From positions 111,713 to 175,712 of the forward strand of contig CALGHE010000102.1 of assembly GCA_937915765.1 (NCBI GenBank): DNA of 64,000 bases. The letters are read 5' to 3'. The position numbers and the translations under genes were made by a program. This stretch comes from an uncultured Bacteroidales bacterium. Its GTDB lineage: Bacteria; Bacteroidota; Bacteroidia; Bacteroidales; Paludibacteraceae. Below, piece after piece: positions 15,789 to 25,312 of this stretch (position 1 is its first letter; each line of letters opens with the position of its first letter). Under the pieces are notes generated by a model, which did no database searches, was not told where the DNA came from, and worked only from the letters and a program-made list of their open reading frames with translations.

Positions 15789-16163
15789 CTTCTTCTTTAT
15801 GATAAAGCTCAATGTTCCGCATCCGGTCTCCCTATTCTCCTGCAAAAACAAGAAATGTCCAGAACAGAGCGAACACGAGCAATTTTATAAAATTATGCAA
15901 AGATAAAATTTATTAACTATTATGTGGCTTAATTCCAAAAATTTATTTTGAGTTCTCTAAAATTGATTTTAAATACCATGTAGCTCATCTTGTCTATCTC
16001 ACTCATATTTGTTCTGTTACGAAACAGAATCACTCTTTGCAAGTCCTTCTTTTTCGACAAATAAAAAAACACAGCAACGCGTCCAAACGTCACTGTGTCA
16101 AATATACTTCAAGTTCAGATTACACAATTCTATCTTTAAACTTTTTCAGTCCAACCTGCAACT
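15789..16163. other. Gene-free stretch with promoter and terminator
   Basis: Holds the -7 element TATCTTTG (15898-15905, minus) for the SGNH operon and, at 16063-16099, the minus-strand terminator of the metal permease. Nothing else was recognised. Confidence 0.5.
16063..16099 (-). terminator. Terminator of the metal permease gene
   Basis: ACACAGCAACG (16069-16079) pairs with CGTCACTGTGT (16088-16098) with a two-base internal mismatch. On the minus strand it is followed by seven T (plus-strand A run 16062-16069). Confidence 0.65.
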
Positions 16164-17411
16164 TTACAATTTTCGACCTTCAAATTTAAAGCCTAACTCC
16201 TCAACTGTTTTTTTCACATCAGCCTCGTCCACCTCGCCTACAACAGCCACCTCGCACGCTTCTATTTTTGCGGCAGCGGACCTGACGCCTTCAAGTGCGA
16301 GCAACGCTTTCTCCACATTTGCCTTGCAATGGTTGCAGCTCATGCCTTTCACCCCATATATTTTGGCATCATTTTCTACACATTCGCACTTACCGCCACA
16401 GCTACAATGATGATGCACCGCACCATTTTTACCAAAAAACGCATTGAGCAGCAGCAAACTAAACAGGATGCTGCACAAAGTCTTAAACCAAGAAAACTGT
16501 CCGCAATGCGCTCCCGTCTCCTTTAAGTCCGACAAAAACCACTCTTGCGGAAGCAAGTAATCTATAGCCAGACCAAAGCCTATCGCTCCTGTTATTATCG
16601 TTCCTAAATAAACAACTAACGCTTTAACGCCAAGCACTTTACGCACCACCAAGATAGCGGCGAAATTAGTTGCAGGCCCAGCCATGAGCAACACAAGCGC
16701 CGCGCCTGGCGACAAACCTTTCAGCATCAGAGCCACGGCTATCGGAATCGAGCCTGTCGCGCAGAGGTACATCGGCACTGAAAACAGCAGCACAAGCGCC
16801 ATGCACTTCAAAGGAGTGTCAGCATACTGCACAAAGAAACTCTCCGGCACAAATATAGTTATAAGTCCTGCCAATATCAGTCCTAACACCAAACGTTTGC
16901 CTATATCTTGCAACATCTCCACATATCCGTAACGGAAAACCTCTTTCAACCCGCCTTTACGTTCTTTCCCCCTGACGTCGTTCTGTACTTTACCAATTGG
17001 CTCGTCCTTTTCTTTGCACACATAATTCACCATGCATCCTCCGACAACCGAAGTCAACAGTGCTGCAATCGGACGCAACACTGCAAACGGCAGTCCCATA
17101 AGCGAATAGGTTGCGATAATAGAGTCAACCCCGGTCTGTGGCGTTGCGATAAGAAACGAGGTTGTAGCGCCCCGGCTTGCTCCTTCTCTTCTTAACGACA
17201 TAGCAGTCGGAATGACACCGCACGAGCACAGCGGCAACGGTATTCCGAAAAGGGCCGCATAACAGACCGACCTCAGGTCATTTCCAGAAAGGTAGTTCGC
17301 ATACACATTTTGCGGCACATAGACATGCAAAAGTCCTGCGACAAAAAAGCCTAAGAGAAGGTACGGCGACATCTCGTTAAGCAAATCTGTAAAAGCGTAC
17401 AAATATTCCAT
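16164..17411 (-). CDS. SO_0444-type Cu/Zn efflux permease with fused C-terminal HMA domain
   Basis: 415 residues. Two homologous membrane halves carry FGIPLPLCSCGVIPTA near 55-70 and VPMYLCATGSIPIA near 210-223, the DUF318 permease signature. A Cys/His cluster (HHHCSCGGKCEC, about 332-343) links to a heavy-metal-associated domain with GMSCNHC (Cys359, Cys362). The protein probably exports soft metals such as copper or zinc from the cytoplasm, with the HMA domain delivering or sensing the ion. It appears monocistronic, with TAATTTTG at 17436-17443 on the minus strand as -7 candidate. No metalloregulator gene is adjacent. Confidence 0.82.
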   Translation of the reverse strand: MEYLYAFTDLLNEMSPYLLLGFFVAGLLHVYVPQNVYANYLSGNDLRSVCYAALFGIPLPLCSCGVIPTAMSLRREGASRGATTSFLIATPQTGVDSIIATYSLMGLPFAVLRPIAALLTSVVGGCMVNYVCKEKDEPIGKVQNDVRGKERKGGLKEVFRYGYVEMLQDIGKRLVLGLILAGLITIFVPESFFVQYADTPLKCMALVLLFSVPMYLCATGSIPIAVALMLKGLSPGAALVLLMAGPATNFAAILVVRKVLGVKALVVYLGTIITGAIGFGLAIDYLLPQEWFLSDLKETGAHCGQFSWFKTLCSILFSLLLLNAFFGKNGAVHHHCSCGGKCECVENDAKIYGVKGMSCNHCKANVEKALLALEGVRSAAAKIEACEVAVVGEVDEADVKKTVEELGFKFEGRKL

Positions 17412-17498
17412 ACAGCATCATATTAAGTTCACAAGCAAAATTAATTATAAATTGCCGCAACTTGGTTGCAAGCGTGAAAAATGTTGAACATTCAGCAC

Positions 17499-17530
17499 AA
17501 AAAAGGCGACATAATCAATACGCCGCCTTT
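17499..17530 (-). terminator. Terminator of the carboxynorspermidine dehydrogenase gene
   Basis: AAAGGCG (17502-17508) pairs with CGCCTTT (17524-17530) with a 15-nt loop. The minus-strand transcript then runs into T6. Confidence 0.6.
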
Positions 17531-17557
17531 ACTTATTTCAGAAAAATACAAAATCAT

Positions 17558-18760
17558 TTAAAGTTCCAAGTCACCGTCGAACACCTCGTGCCAAGGCAAA
17601 CCGTGCTTGTTAAGCTCTGCCATGAACGGATCCGGATCAAACTCTTCCACATTCCACACGCCCGGACGCTTCCACAAACCTTTGCAGAACATCATCGCGC
17701 CAATCATAGCCGGCACGCCGGTTGTGTAGCTCACGCCCTGCATACCTGTTTCGACAAACGCTTCATGATGGCTGCAGTTGTTATATACATAATAAGTACG
17801 TTCCTTGCCGTCTTTAACACCTTTGATTCGGCATCCGATACTTGTTTCGCCCTCATAGTTTTCTCCCAGATCCTGCGGATTAGGAAGCACAGCCTTCAGG
17901 AACTGAAGCGGAACGATTTTCACGCCGTTGTAATCAACCTCGTCAATTCTGGCCATACCGATATTCTGGATAACACGAAGATGAGTCAGGTACTCTTCGC
18001 CGAAAGTCATCCAGAAACGAGCCCTTTTTATTGTAGGGAAATTCTTCACCAAAGACTCCAGCTCTTCGTGAAACATCAGATAAGATTCACGAGGCCCGAT
18101 GTTCGGGTAAGTGAGCGGCTTATGAATTTCCAACGCGCCAGTTTCCACCCACTTGCCGTCCTGATAAAATCTGCCTTTCTGAGTAATTTCTCTAATGTTG
18201 ATTTCAGGATTGAAGTTTGTGGCAAAAGCCTTGTGGTGGTTGCCCGCATTACAGTCAACAATGTCAAGATAATGAATTTCGTCAAAATGATGCTTAGCCG
18301 CATAAGCAGTATATATGCCAGACACGCCAGGGTCGAAACCGCAGCCAAGAATAGCCGTCAGCCCAGCCTTTTCAAACTTGTCCTTGTAAGCCCACTGCCA
18401 GCTATACTCGAAATGAGCCTCGTCTTTCGGCTCATAGTTTGCCGTGTCCAAATAATTCACGCCGCACTCCAGACAAGCGTCCATGATATTCAAATCCTGA
18501 TAAGGCAGAGCCACGTTTATCACCAGTTCAGGCTTGTGCTTCTTGAAAAGAGCCACAATCTGGTCTGTATAGTCCGCGTCAACCTTGTCTGTCTCCGCAA
18601 CAACGCCATAACGCTCCTTGAGCACCGCCGCCACTGCGTCGCATTTAGACTTAGTCCTGCTCGCAATAACAATCTCAGTGAACACATCAGCATTCTGCGC
18701 CACCTTGTGACACACCACGGTACCAACACCGCCTACTCCGATAATAAGTACTTTCGACAT
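17558..18760 (-). CDS. Carboxynorspermidine dehydrogenase (saccharopine dehydrogenase family)
   Basis: 400 residues. N-terminal Rossmann motif GVGGVGTVVCHKVA (8-21), then family blocks VINVALPYQDLNIMDACLE, YLDTANYEPKDEAHF and LGCGFDPGVSGIY. The length and these blocks match CANSDH, which condenses aspartate semialdehyde with a diamine and reduces the product with NADPH. This is the alternative spermidine/norspermidine route of gut Bacteroidetes. Saccharopine dehydrogenase is the broader alternative. Carboxynorspermidine decarboxylase is not next to it. TATATTTG on the minus strand at 18828-18835 is a -7 candidate. A long open frame on the opposite strand (17462-18844) is a shadow. Confidence 0.85.
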   Translation of the reverse strand: MSKVLIIGVGGVGTVVCHKVAQNADVFTEIVIASRTKSKCDAVAAVLKERYGVVAETDKVDADYTDQIVALFKKHKPELVINVALPYQDLNIMDACLECGVNYLDTANYEPKDEAHFEYSWQWAYKDKFEKAGLTAILGCGFDPGVSGIYTAYAAKHHFDEIHYLDIVDCNAGNHHKAFATNFNPEINIREITQKGRFYQDGKWVETGALEIHKPLTYPNIGPRESYLMFHEELESLVKNFPTIKRARFWMTFGEEYLTHLRVIQNIGMARIDEVDYNGVKIVPLQFLKAVLPNPQDLGENYEGETSIGCRIKGVKDGKERTYYVYNNCSHHEAFVETGMQGVSYTTGVPAMIGAMMFCKGLWKRPGVWNVEEFDPDPFMAELNKHGLPWHEVFDGDLEL

Positions 18761-19023
18761 TCTCTTTTTAATATTAAATTAAAAGTAAAAAATTTAGTTC
18801 GACTCGGCTATAAGCTCTTGTCAAATACAAATATACAAAAATAAATTCTCTTTATCGTCATTTTTCTCAAACTTATTTTGCAAATTTTATTCATTCGCAA
18901 TGTAAAATTCAGTCAAAATAACAGCTGCGACATTTTTAATAACTTTTGATATTTAATTAATAATCGTTCCCCGAAACCTTCTGTACATTCGTGCGTTATC
19001 ACATTTTTTTAAATTTTTATTAC

Positions 19024-21579
19024 ATGAAAAACATTACGATGCGCTTATTTTCGTTCCTGATTGTGTATCTGGGAACGTGTTTTTGGTCTTTTTCAGCGCC
19101 AGACCCTAATTTTCACATTTACATCTGCTTTGGACAGTCTAACATGGAAGGAGCTGGCCAAGTGGAACAGTCCGACAAACTTAACGTCGATGAACGATTT
19201 AAAATGATGGCAACCGTGAGTTGCAACGGAAGCCGCGAGATGGGCAAATGGTACACCGCCGTTCCGCCTTTAGCGAGATGCAATACTGGCTTGTCGCCTG
19301 CCGACTATTTCGGAAGAACTTTGGTGGCGAACTTAGACAAGAACATCAAAGTCGGGGTGATTGTCGTTGCCGTTGGAGGTGCCGACATCCAGCTGTTCGA
19401 GGAGGATGGCTACCAGTCTTACATCAACACTGCGGCCGACTGGCTGAAGAACTGGGCTAAGGAATATGATTACAACTGCTACAAACGCATCATCGACATG
19501 GCGAAAATCGCGCAGCAAGATGGTGTAATCAAAGGCATCCTTGTTCATCAGGGAGAAACAAACAACACGCAGCAGAACTGGCCTAACCGCCTTAAAGCAA
19601 TTTACGAAAACATGCTTTCAGACTTGAATCTGAAGGGCGAAGATGTTCCTTTGCTGGTTGGAGAAACTCGTCGCGACGGCGTTTGCAACGGTCACAATCA
19701 GGTAATTGCAAAAGTTCCAAGTGTTATACCGAACTCTTACGTAATCTCGTCTGAAGGGCTGGAGAAGACTAACGACGAATATCATTTTTCGGCACAAGGT
19801 TATCGTGACTTTGGAAAACGTTACGCAGAACAGATGCTGAAGTTGCTTCCCGCAAGTTCTGAGCCTGAATCTGGCAGCCAGCCTGAAGCGAACGAGCCAG
19901 AGGATGACATCGACGACAAACCCATCACAGGTCCGAAGGGCGGCGCTGACCTCTACGTGAACAACCGTCAGGTGTTTGTTTATGCACCACAAAACATCAC
20001 ATCAAACAGACCTTTGGTGATTTCCATGCATGGTATGAACCAAGACATTGCCTATCAAAAGCAAATGTGTCAATGGGAATTAATTGCAGATACCGCGAAT
20101 TTCGTCGTTGCATACCCTTCCGGAGAAAATGCATCTTGGGATTGTTTCGGAAGCAGCGACAAGGACACTAAATATCTTATCGCAATCATCGACAAAATGT
20201 ACGAAGATTACAAAATTGACAGAGATCGTGTTTATTTGAGCGGTTTTTCAATGGGTGGAATGATGACCTATTATTGCATGAACAACATTCCTGACTACTT
20301 CGCTGCTTTTGCTCCTATCTCTGGATATCTGTTCGGAGCAAAACCAAACGCCAACACTCGTCCTGTGCCACTTTTCCACACTCATGGAACTGGCGACGAC
20401 GTGGTGTATTTCCAAGCTAAAGACAACCAAGAAGGTGCACAAGCCGTGGTTGACGCGTGGAAAGCTCACAACAACTGCACAGAAACGGCCAAAGTGAAAG
20501 TCAACGACTGTACAGACAGAACCATCTATAGCGGAGGTGATTGCGACGCAGACGTTGTTCTGAATGCAATTCCAAACCGAGGACATGAGCCAAGAAACGA
20601 CAACTGTCATCACACTTCACGAGAAATCTGGAATTTCGTGAAAAATTACACTCGTAATTGCGGGAAAAACAATGCTAGCGGCATCAGTTTCTCTTCGCCG
20701 TCTGCAAGCGGAAAGTATTCTGAAGGCGATGTTCTCCCTATCTCTGTGAAGGCTGGAAAAAATGTTGACATTGACAAAATCGTTATCAGTGTCGATGGAG
20801 AGGAAATGGTTACTTTAACGTCTGAGCCTTGGTCAACAAAATGGACCGCCACATCTGGCAATCACGTCATAAAGGCGGTAGCAACAATGTCCGACGGCTC
20901 TACATTTGAGGCTGAAACTAAAATTTTCGTAAACGTGCCTCAGACTCCTTACAACGAAGTTCCAGCTGCGGTTCCTGGCAAGATAGAAGCTGAAGAGTTT
21001 GACTTAGGTGGCGAAGGATACGCTTACTATGACACAGACGCTCAAAACCGTAACGGCGGCGACCGCGAAGAGGGCGTTGACATGAGCAATACGGCTATAG
21101 GCTACACTCAGAAAGGCGAATGGCTTGAATACACTATTGACGTAGCTCAGGACGGCGAATATGCAGTGAGCGCTTCTGTTGCGTCTGGTGCCGACGGCGC
21201 TTCTTTTAAACTTTACATCGACAACGAAGCTGTGACCGACATTATTGACGTGCCTAACACTGGCGACTGGGAGACTTTCGTTTCTGTAGAGTCTGAGATT
21301 GGAGTCCTGACTGCCGGAAAACACATTCTCAAGTTGGAAATAACAGGAGACTGGCTTGACATGGACTATATGATGTTCACTAAAGAAGGCGGTGTCACTA
21401 CTGATGTAATCCTCGTAAATTCTGACGATTTCAACGGCGAATTTGCAGTGTATGATGTTTTGGGACAATATCAGGGCTTGACAATAGTAGAAAATGGCAA
21501 AATCAACTTCAATCGCGGCATTTACTTGCTTCGCAACACTAGAACAAACAAAGTGACAAAAATTGTCGTCACAAAGTAA
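19024..21579 (+). CDS. Secreted bifunctional carbohydrate esterase: CE6 (SASA) + CE1-like + Ig-like + CBM6 + sorting tail
   Basis: 851 residues from the ATG at 19024; a GTG at 18991 would precede the signal peptide (1-25) and is rejected. Domain 1 (28-275): GQSNMEG with Ser39, HQGETN (175-180) and DEYHFS (Asp251, His254) give a CE6/SASA-type acetylxylan esterase. After an acidic Pro/Glu linker, domain 2 (305-547) has SGFSMGG with Ser409, THGTGDD (Asp458/459) and His521, a CE1/PHB-depolymerase-like feruloyl or acetyl esterase. Next come an Ig-like domain (about 555-637), CBM6 (650-787) and a short type IX-style tail (FAVYDVLGQ...RGIYLL). It would strip acetyl and perhaps feruloyl groups from xylan outside the cell. 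Substrates are inferred from family. Confidence 0.85.
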   Translation: MKNITMRLFSFLIVYLGTCFWSFSAPDPNFHIYICFGQSNMEGAGQVEQSDKLNVDERFKMMATVSCNGSREMGKWYTAVPPLARCNTGLSPADYFGRTLVANLDKNIKVGVIVVAVGGADIQLFEEDGYQSYINTAADWLKNWAKEYDYNCYKRIIDMAKIAQQDGVIKGILVHQGETNNTQQNWPNRLKAIYENMLSDLNLKGEDVPLLVGETRRDGVCNGHNQVIAKVPSVIPNSYVISSEGLEKTNDEYHFSAQGYRDFGKRYAEQMLKLLPASSEPESGSQPEANEPEDDIDDKPITGPKGGADLYVNNRQVFVYAPQNITSNRPLVISMHGMNQDIAYQKQMCQWELIADTANFVVAYPSGENASWDCFGSSDKDTKYLIAIIDKMYEDYKIDRDRVYLSGFSMGGMMTYYCMNNIPDYFAAFAPISGYLFGAKPNANTRPVPLFHTHGTGDDVVYFQAKDNQEGAQAVVDAWKAHNNCTETAKVKVNDCTDRTIYSGGDCDADVVLNAIPNRGHEPRNDNCHHTSREIWNFVKNYTRNCGKNNASGISFSSPSASGKYSEGDVLPISVKAGKNVDIDKIVISVDGEEMVTLTSEPWSTKWTATSGNHVIKAVATMSDGSTFEAETKIFVNVPQTPYNEVPAAVPGKIEAEEFDLGGEGYAYYDTDAQNRNGGDREEGVDMSNTAIGYTQKGEWLEYTIDVAQDGEYAVSASVASGADGASFKLYIDNEAVTDIIDVPNTGDWETFVSVESEIGVLTAGKHILKLEITGDWLDMDYMMFTKEGGVTTDVILVNSDDFNGEFAVYDVLGQYQGLTIVENGKINFNRGIYLLRNTRTNKVTKIVVTK

Positions 21580-21654
21580 ATTAAGGCAATCTTAAAATCA
21601 CATTTTAGAATGCCACTACAGATTAATAAACAAAAAAAATAGCTGATAACATTT

Positions 21655-21690
21655 GAGGCTGTGCTGAAGATAGCACAGCCTCTCTTCTTT
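21655..21690. terminator. Strong hairpin terminator after the esterase gene
   Basis: GAGGCTGTGCT (21655-21665) and AGCACAGCCTC (21672-21682) form a perfect 11-bp stem with a 6-nt loop, followed by a T-rich tail. It lies between two converging genes and may serve both. Confidence 0.85.
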
Positions 21691-21708
21691 TATACTTTTT
21701 TATAAAGT

Positions 21709-24700
21709 TCATTTTTCAACGTCTTCTTTATCTTCACTCTGCTCTTCGACTTGCTTTTCCCTTGCAATTTTCTGATAGAAAAACGAAGCGACAAGCAGTA
21801 GCAGCCCCATCACAACAAACACCATAGCCTTTGCAAAAGCTTCAAGATGACTCAAATCCACAAAGAATATCTTAACAAATGTGACAGCAAATATTACGAT
21901 TCCAGATATTCGCACATGCTTTATATCTTTCATCAACCCTAAATAAACCAGCACCACAGACAGCAGTCCCCAATAAATGCTCATCGCTTCCTTAGAAAAC
22001 AAAGAAGACACCTCTATGCTTCCTGCTGCAAAAACTAGCAGAATCAAAGAAAGATCTTGAGCTTTTGGAGAAATATTCAGTTCCTTTCTTCTCTTATAAT
22101 AGACAAAGATGCAGCCCAACATCACAAAGAACGTCAAATACCGCCAAACCGCAGCATCCTTCACATTCGGCAAGCTAACATAAAAGCACAGGCTCACCAC
22201 AATGGACAAAAACAGCAGGATGACAGAAGTAGATTTCAGTCTCGCAAGACCAACCACCCTCACTATATATGTCAGAATAGCAAAATAGACCAACGTATAA
22301 CATATCAAAGCAAGAGTTCTGACAGTATTCGAAAGACCAAGCGACAGACCTATACCCGCCTCCATAAATGTAAAATAAACCGAGAAGGCCAAAAGCATCG
22401 GCAAAAGCACTATGTTCTTATGACGCGACCTTATCTCCATATAGTTCATAACAAAGACTCCCGCACAGAAGATAAGAGCCGAAAAAAAGAAGGAGCAACT
22501 CCATTCTCGTGTCATCAACGTCACTGTGAAATATGTCAAAAACACTATAAATGTCCCGATTACAGACAAAGAAAAAATATCTTTATAAGAAATGTCTTTT
22601 GTTTCCCATTCAAGGAAGAACAAAGCCAACACAATCAATGTCAGCAAAACAAGTTCAACCCAAAACCTTTCGAGGTCAAACGAAAGCACCATACTGCTTA
22701 TTAGCAAAAAGATGGACCATATCAATCTAAACTCATGCAGCCTGATTCTGAACCCATTGCCCAAACTTACCACACATGCTTTTCCGTCATTCTGCAAACA
22801 TTCTTTTTTCCATTGATGAATGATAAACAGAAACAACACTATAATAGACACAGACATAGCGACATAATGTATCCATACATGATTCAGGCTCTGCCAAAAA
22901 CTCATCTGTTCTGTATCTGACAAAAAGTTCCACAAAACGCTAGGCTCAGAAAACCATGTAACCACAACAGCCAATATTGCCAACGCCGTAACTGCAAAAG
23001 AACAAACCTTGAAATAATCTATATTTTTGATGCGACCCATATAGAAGAGCAATGCGGCCTCTACCGTCCATACAAATACAAACCAAGGAGCTTCCAAATG
23101 CACCAGAGCCGCAGCCGTAACCACACCAACTGCCGTAAACTTAAGCACTTTAGACCACAAAGCAGCCACTGCATTTTCATCTTCCGCCTGAGCTGCAGAT
23201 TTATAACGTGAATCAACAAACAGCATAACACCGCCAAGCAGAACCGCAGCCAGCGTAGAAAGCCATGGCAAGGACACATTTCCTTCTAAACTCAACGGCA
23301 TGGGGTCCCAGAGCCTTCTCCACTCCGCAAATGTCTCCGCCAAGAAGTTAAGAGGTCCGAAATTCGTGCCGTGAGGGTTCCCCCAGTCTGCCAACAAGCT
23401 CACAATAGCCAAAAGCATAATCGGATAGGACATCTGCTCATAGAAGAATCTCTGTTTTATACGTCCTACCGCAAAAAGAAGCGCCATCTCCAACATCCAG
23501 AACAGCGTTATCCAATGTCCTGAGAAACAGATCGCAATAGCAAGTGTAAAGAAGAGAATGCTAAGGCCTAGAATCAGCAACCTTAAGCTTTCGTCAACAA
23601 CCTTTTTCCCATAAAGCAATGCAGCCACAGCAAAGTGAGCAACCGAGTTCAGCAATGCAAAGTGCTCAAGATACGGGGCCAAATCAGCCTGTCCCTTAAC
23701 CAAATTATAGCCTAACCCGAAGAAGAGAAACGAATTGCTCAGTATGTAAGCTATGTCAAATTGCTGAAAAAACTGACATTTGCAAATCTTATACAACAGA
23801 AACATCACATAGAAAATAACAAAGTATGCAAACATAAAGCCAAGCCACCCTAGAGCCTGAGCCGTCTCTGTAATCTCTGTAAATCTATAACTTATAGACA
23901 ATATGCCCCACGACGCAACAAAAGAGAGTCCCAAAACCAGTTTCCAATACTTCTTGCATGAGACCAGCAACACTCCCACATTGATAATCGCGACATACGC
24001 CAGCAACACCTCAACATTTCCGCTACCAGAACTCAAAAGGAACGGTATGACGTAAGCTCCGACCTGACCAATTACCGCTATCACCTCCTTATCGTATTTC
24101 CACGCCGCAAATATTGTACAAGCCGTGACTATTAGCATCAGAGCAAATGCGACAGGCATAGAGACAAGCCCGTAAAAATCGTACGCAAAATAGACCATGA
24201 AATACAATATGGCAAAAGAGCCGCTGCTCAGAACGGCACTGAAATTGTCGTACTTGCTCTTTAGCTTCAATGCGACACCTTGCAAACCAAGTCCAAACAA
24301 CGTTCCGATGATAATTCTTGCCGTCGGACTTACCATATCATTGTCTATTGCATATTTACCACCGATAAACACCCCTATCATCACTACCAAAATACCAATC
24401 TTGCTGATAAGGTTCTCTCCTATGAACTTTTCCCAATTGCGACCAAGATTGTCCAGTTGCTGTTGCATCTGGCTCTTTTCCTCTTTTGCAGGACTTACTC
24501 TGCGAGTATAAGTATCGGATTTGCGTTCTGTTTGATATTGAATTTTATTCGCTTCTGCAGATGCTTCTGCAGTTACTTGAGAACAAGACACTTGCGAATC
24601 TTCAGCCATTTGGACTGTTTCTACAGCAGACTGCACTGTATCGAGTTTCTCCTCTTCCACGTTTTGCTTCATAGCCGGCTCTGCCGCAACAGTCTCTTCA

Positions 24701-25002
24701 ATTTGCTCTGTTTGCACCTCTGCGCAAGCCGCCTCTGGCTGTTCGCACTCTGCAGGCTCTGGTTGCAGCCCCTCATTTGGAGACTCCGTTAAAAGATTTT
24801 CTTTCGTTGCAAGCAAGCCTTTCGTCTCTTCCACTTTCTGCTGAAGTGCATTGATGCGCCAGATAAACTTCATCTGACTAGAGCTCAAAGATGAGAGCTG
24901 TTCCATGTTTTTCTGAATGGCATTTACAAGCGTTTGCTGCTCCTCTTTCAGAGATTCGATTTCCTTCTCTAACTCTTCTATCTGATTCTCAAAATTCTTC
25001 AT
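21709..25002 (-). CDS. Large DUF2339 multi-spanning membrane protein
   Basis: 1097 residues from the ATG at 25002; the TTG at 25008 is an unlikely start. Residues 1-65 form a coiled coil (ENQIEELEKEIESLKEEQQ...). A Glu/Ala-rich linker (about 75-175) follows, then more than 25 hydrophobic segments, beginning with NLISKIGILVVMIGVFIGGKYAID, a typical DUF2339 start. A short charged tail ends the protein. The family has no established function. It is monocistronic: TACATTTG on the minus strand at 25065-25072 is a plausible -7 element, and terminators lie at both ends. Overall length is within the family range. Confidence 0.8.
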   Translation of the reverse strand: MKNFENQIEELEKEIESLKEEQQTLVNAIQKNMEQLSSLSSSQMKFIWRINALQQKVEETKGLLATKENLLTESPNEGLQPEPAECEQPEAACAEVQTEQIEETVAAEPAMKQNVEEEKLDTVQSAVETVQMAEDSQVSCSQVTAEASAEANKIQYQTERKSDTYTRRVSPAKEEKSQMQQQLDNLGRNWEKFIGENLISKIGILVVMIGVFIGGKYAIDNDMVSPTARIIIGTLFGLGLQGVALKLKSKYDNFSAVLSSGSFAILYFMVYFAYDFYGLVSMPVAFALMLIVTACTIFAAWKYDKEVIAVIGQVGAYVIPFLLSSGSGNVEVLLAYVAIINVGVLLVSCKKYWKLVLGLSFVASWGILSISYRFTEITETAQALGWLGFMFAYFVIFYVMFLLYKICKCQFFQQFDIAYILSNSFLFFGLGYNLVKGQADLAPYLEHFALLNSVAHFAVAALLYGKKVVDESLRLLILGLSILFFTLAIAICFSGHWITLFWMLEMALLFAVGRIKQRFFYEQMSYPIMLLAIVSLLADWGNPHGTNFGPLNFLAETFAEWRRLWDPMPLSLEGNVSLPWLSTLAAVLLGGVMLFVDSRYKSAAQAEDENAVAALWSKVLKFTAVGVVTAAALVHLEAPWFVFVWTVEAALLFYMGRIKNIDYFKVCSFAVTALAILAVVVTWFSEPSVLWNFLSDTEQMSFWQSLNHVWIHYVAMSVSIIVLFLFIIHQWKKECLQNDGKACVVSLGNGFRIRLHEFRLIWSIFLLISSMVLSFDLERFWVELVLLTLIVLALFFLEWETKDISYKDIFSLSVIGTFIVFLTYFTVTLMTREWSCSFFFSALIFCAGVFVMNYMEIRSRHKNIVLLPMLLAFSVYFTFMEAGIGLSLGLSNTVRTLALICYTLVYFAILTYIVRVVGLARLKSTSVILLFLSIVVSLCFYVSLPNVKDAAVWRYLTFFVMLGCIFVYYKRRKELNISPKAQDLSLILLVFAAGSIEVSSLFSKEAMSIYWGLLSVVLVYLGLMKDIKHVRISGIVIFAVTFVKIFFVDLSHLEAFAKAMVFVVMGLLLLVASFFYQKIAREKQVEEQSEDKEDVEK

Positions 25003-25312
25003 AATCAACCAATTTAAATCATTCGCAACTCTCTCAAAAGAAAGCCGCTTTCACTTCGTTTGGGCAAATGTATATGTTTTTTCTAAACAAAACAACTTTT
25101 TTAGAGTCAAAACGCTCCACATACTGCAACCGCAAACAATCAACCACTCGCCTTTTCATTACATATAATAATCCAAAAACAAACGGGAAATTCTTCAAAT
25201 GACACAAACCTTCAGAAACAAAAACGACCGAAACACATTCTTTTCGGCCGTTTTTCTTATTTAAAACCAAAGCGAATTCTCTAAATCAAAGCCAATTCAC
25301 ATTGTTTTTCTT
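25003..25312. other. Gene-free region between hisS and the DUF2339 gene
   Basis: Contains a minus-strand terminator for hisS (25219-25257) and the -7 element TACATTTG (25065-25072) of the DUF2339 gene. No gene or other structure was recognised. Confidence 0.5.
25219..25257 (-). terminator. Terminator of hisS
   Basis: An A-rich arm with CCGAAA pairs with TTTCGG plus flanking CG/CG and A/T pairs, with one mismatch. The minus-strand transcript ends in T5. Confidence 0.6.

Noticed and set aside
17462..18844. 460-residue open frame on the plus strand
   Set aside because: It lies opposite the well-supported dehydrogenase gene, has a biased His/Arg/Leu composition and no motif, so it is a shadow.
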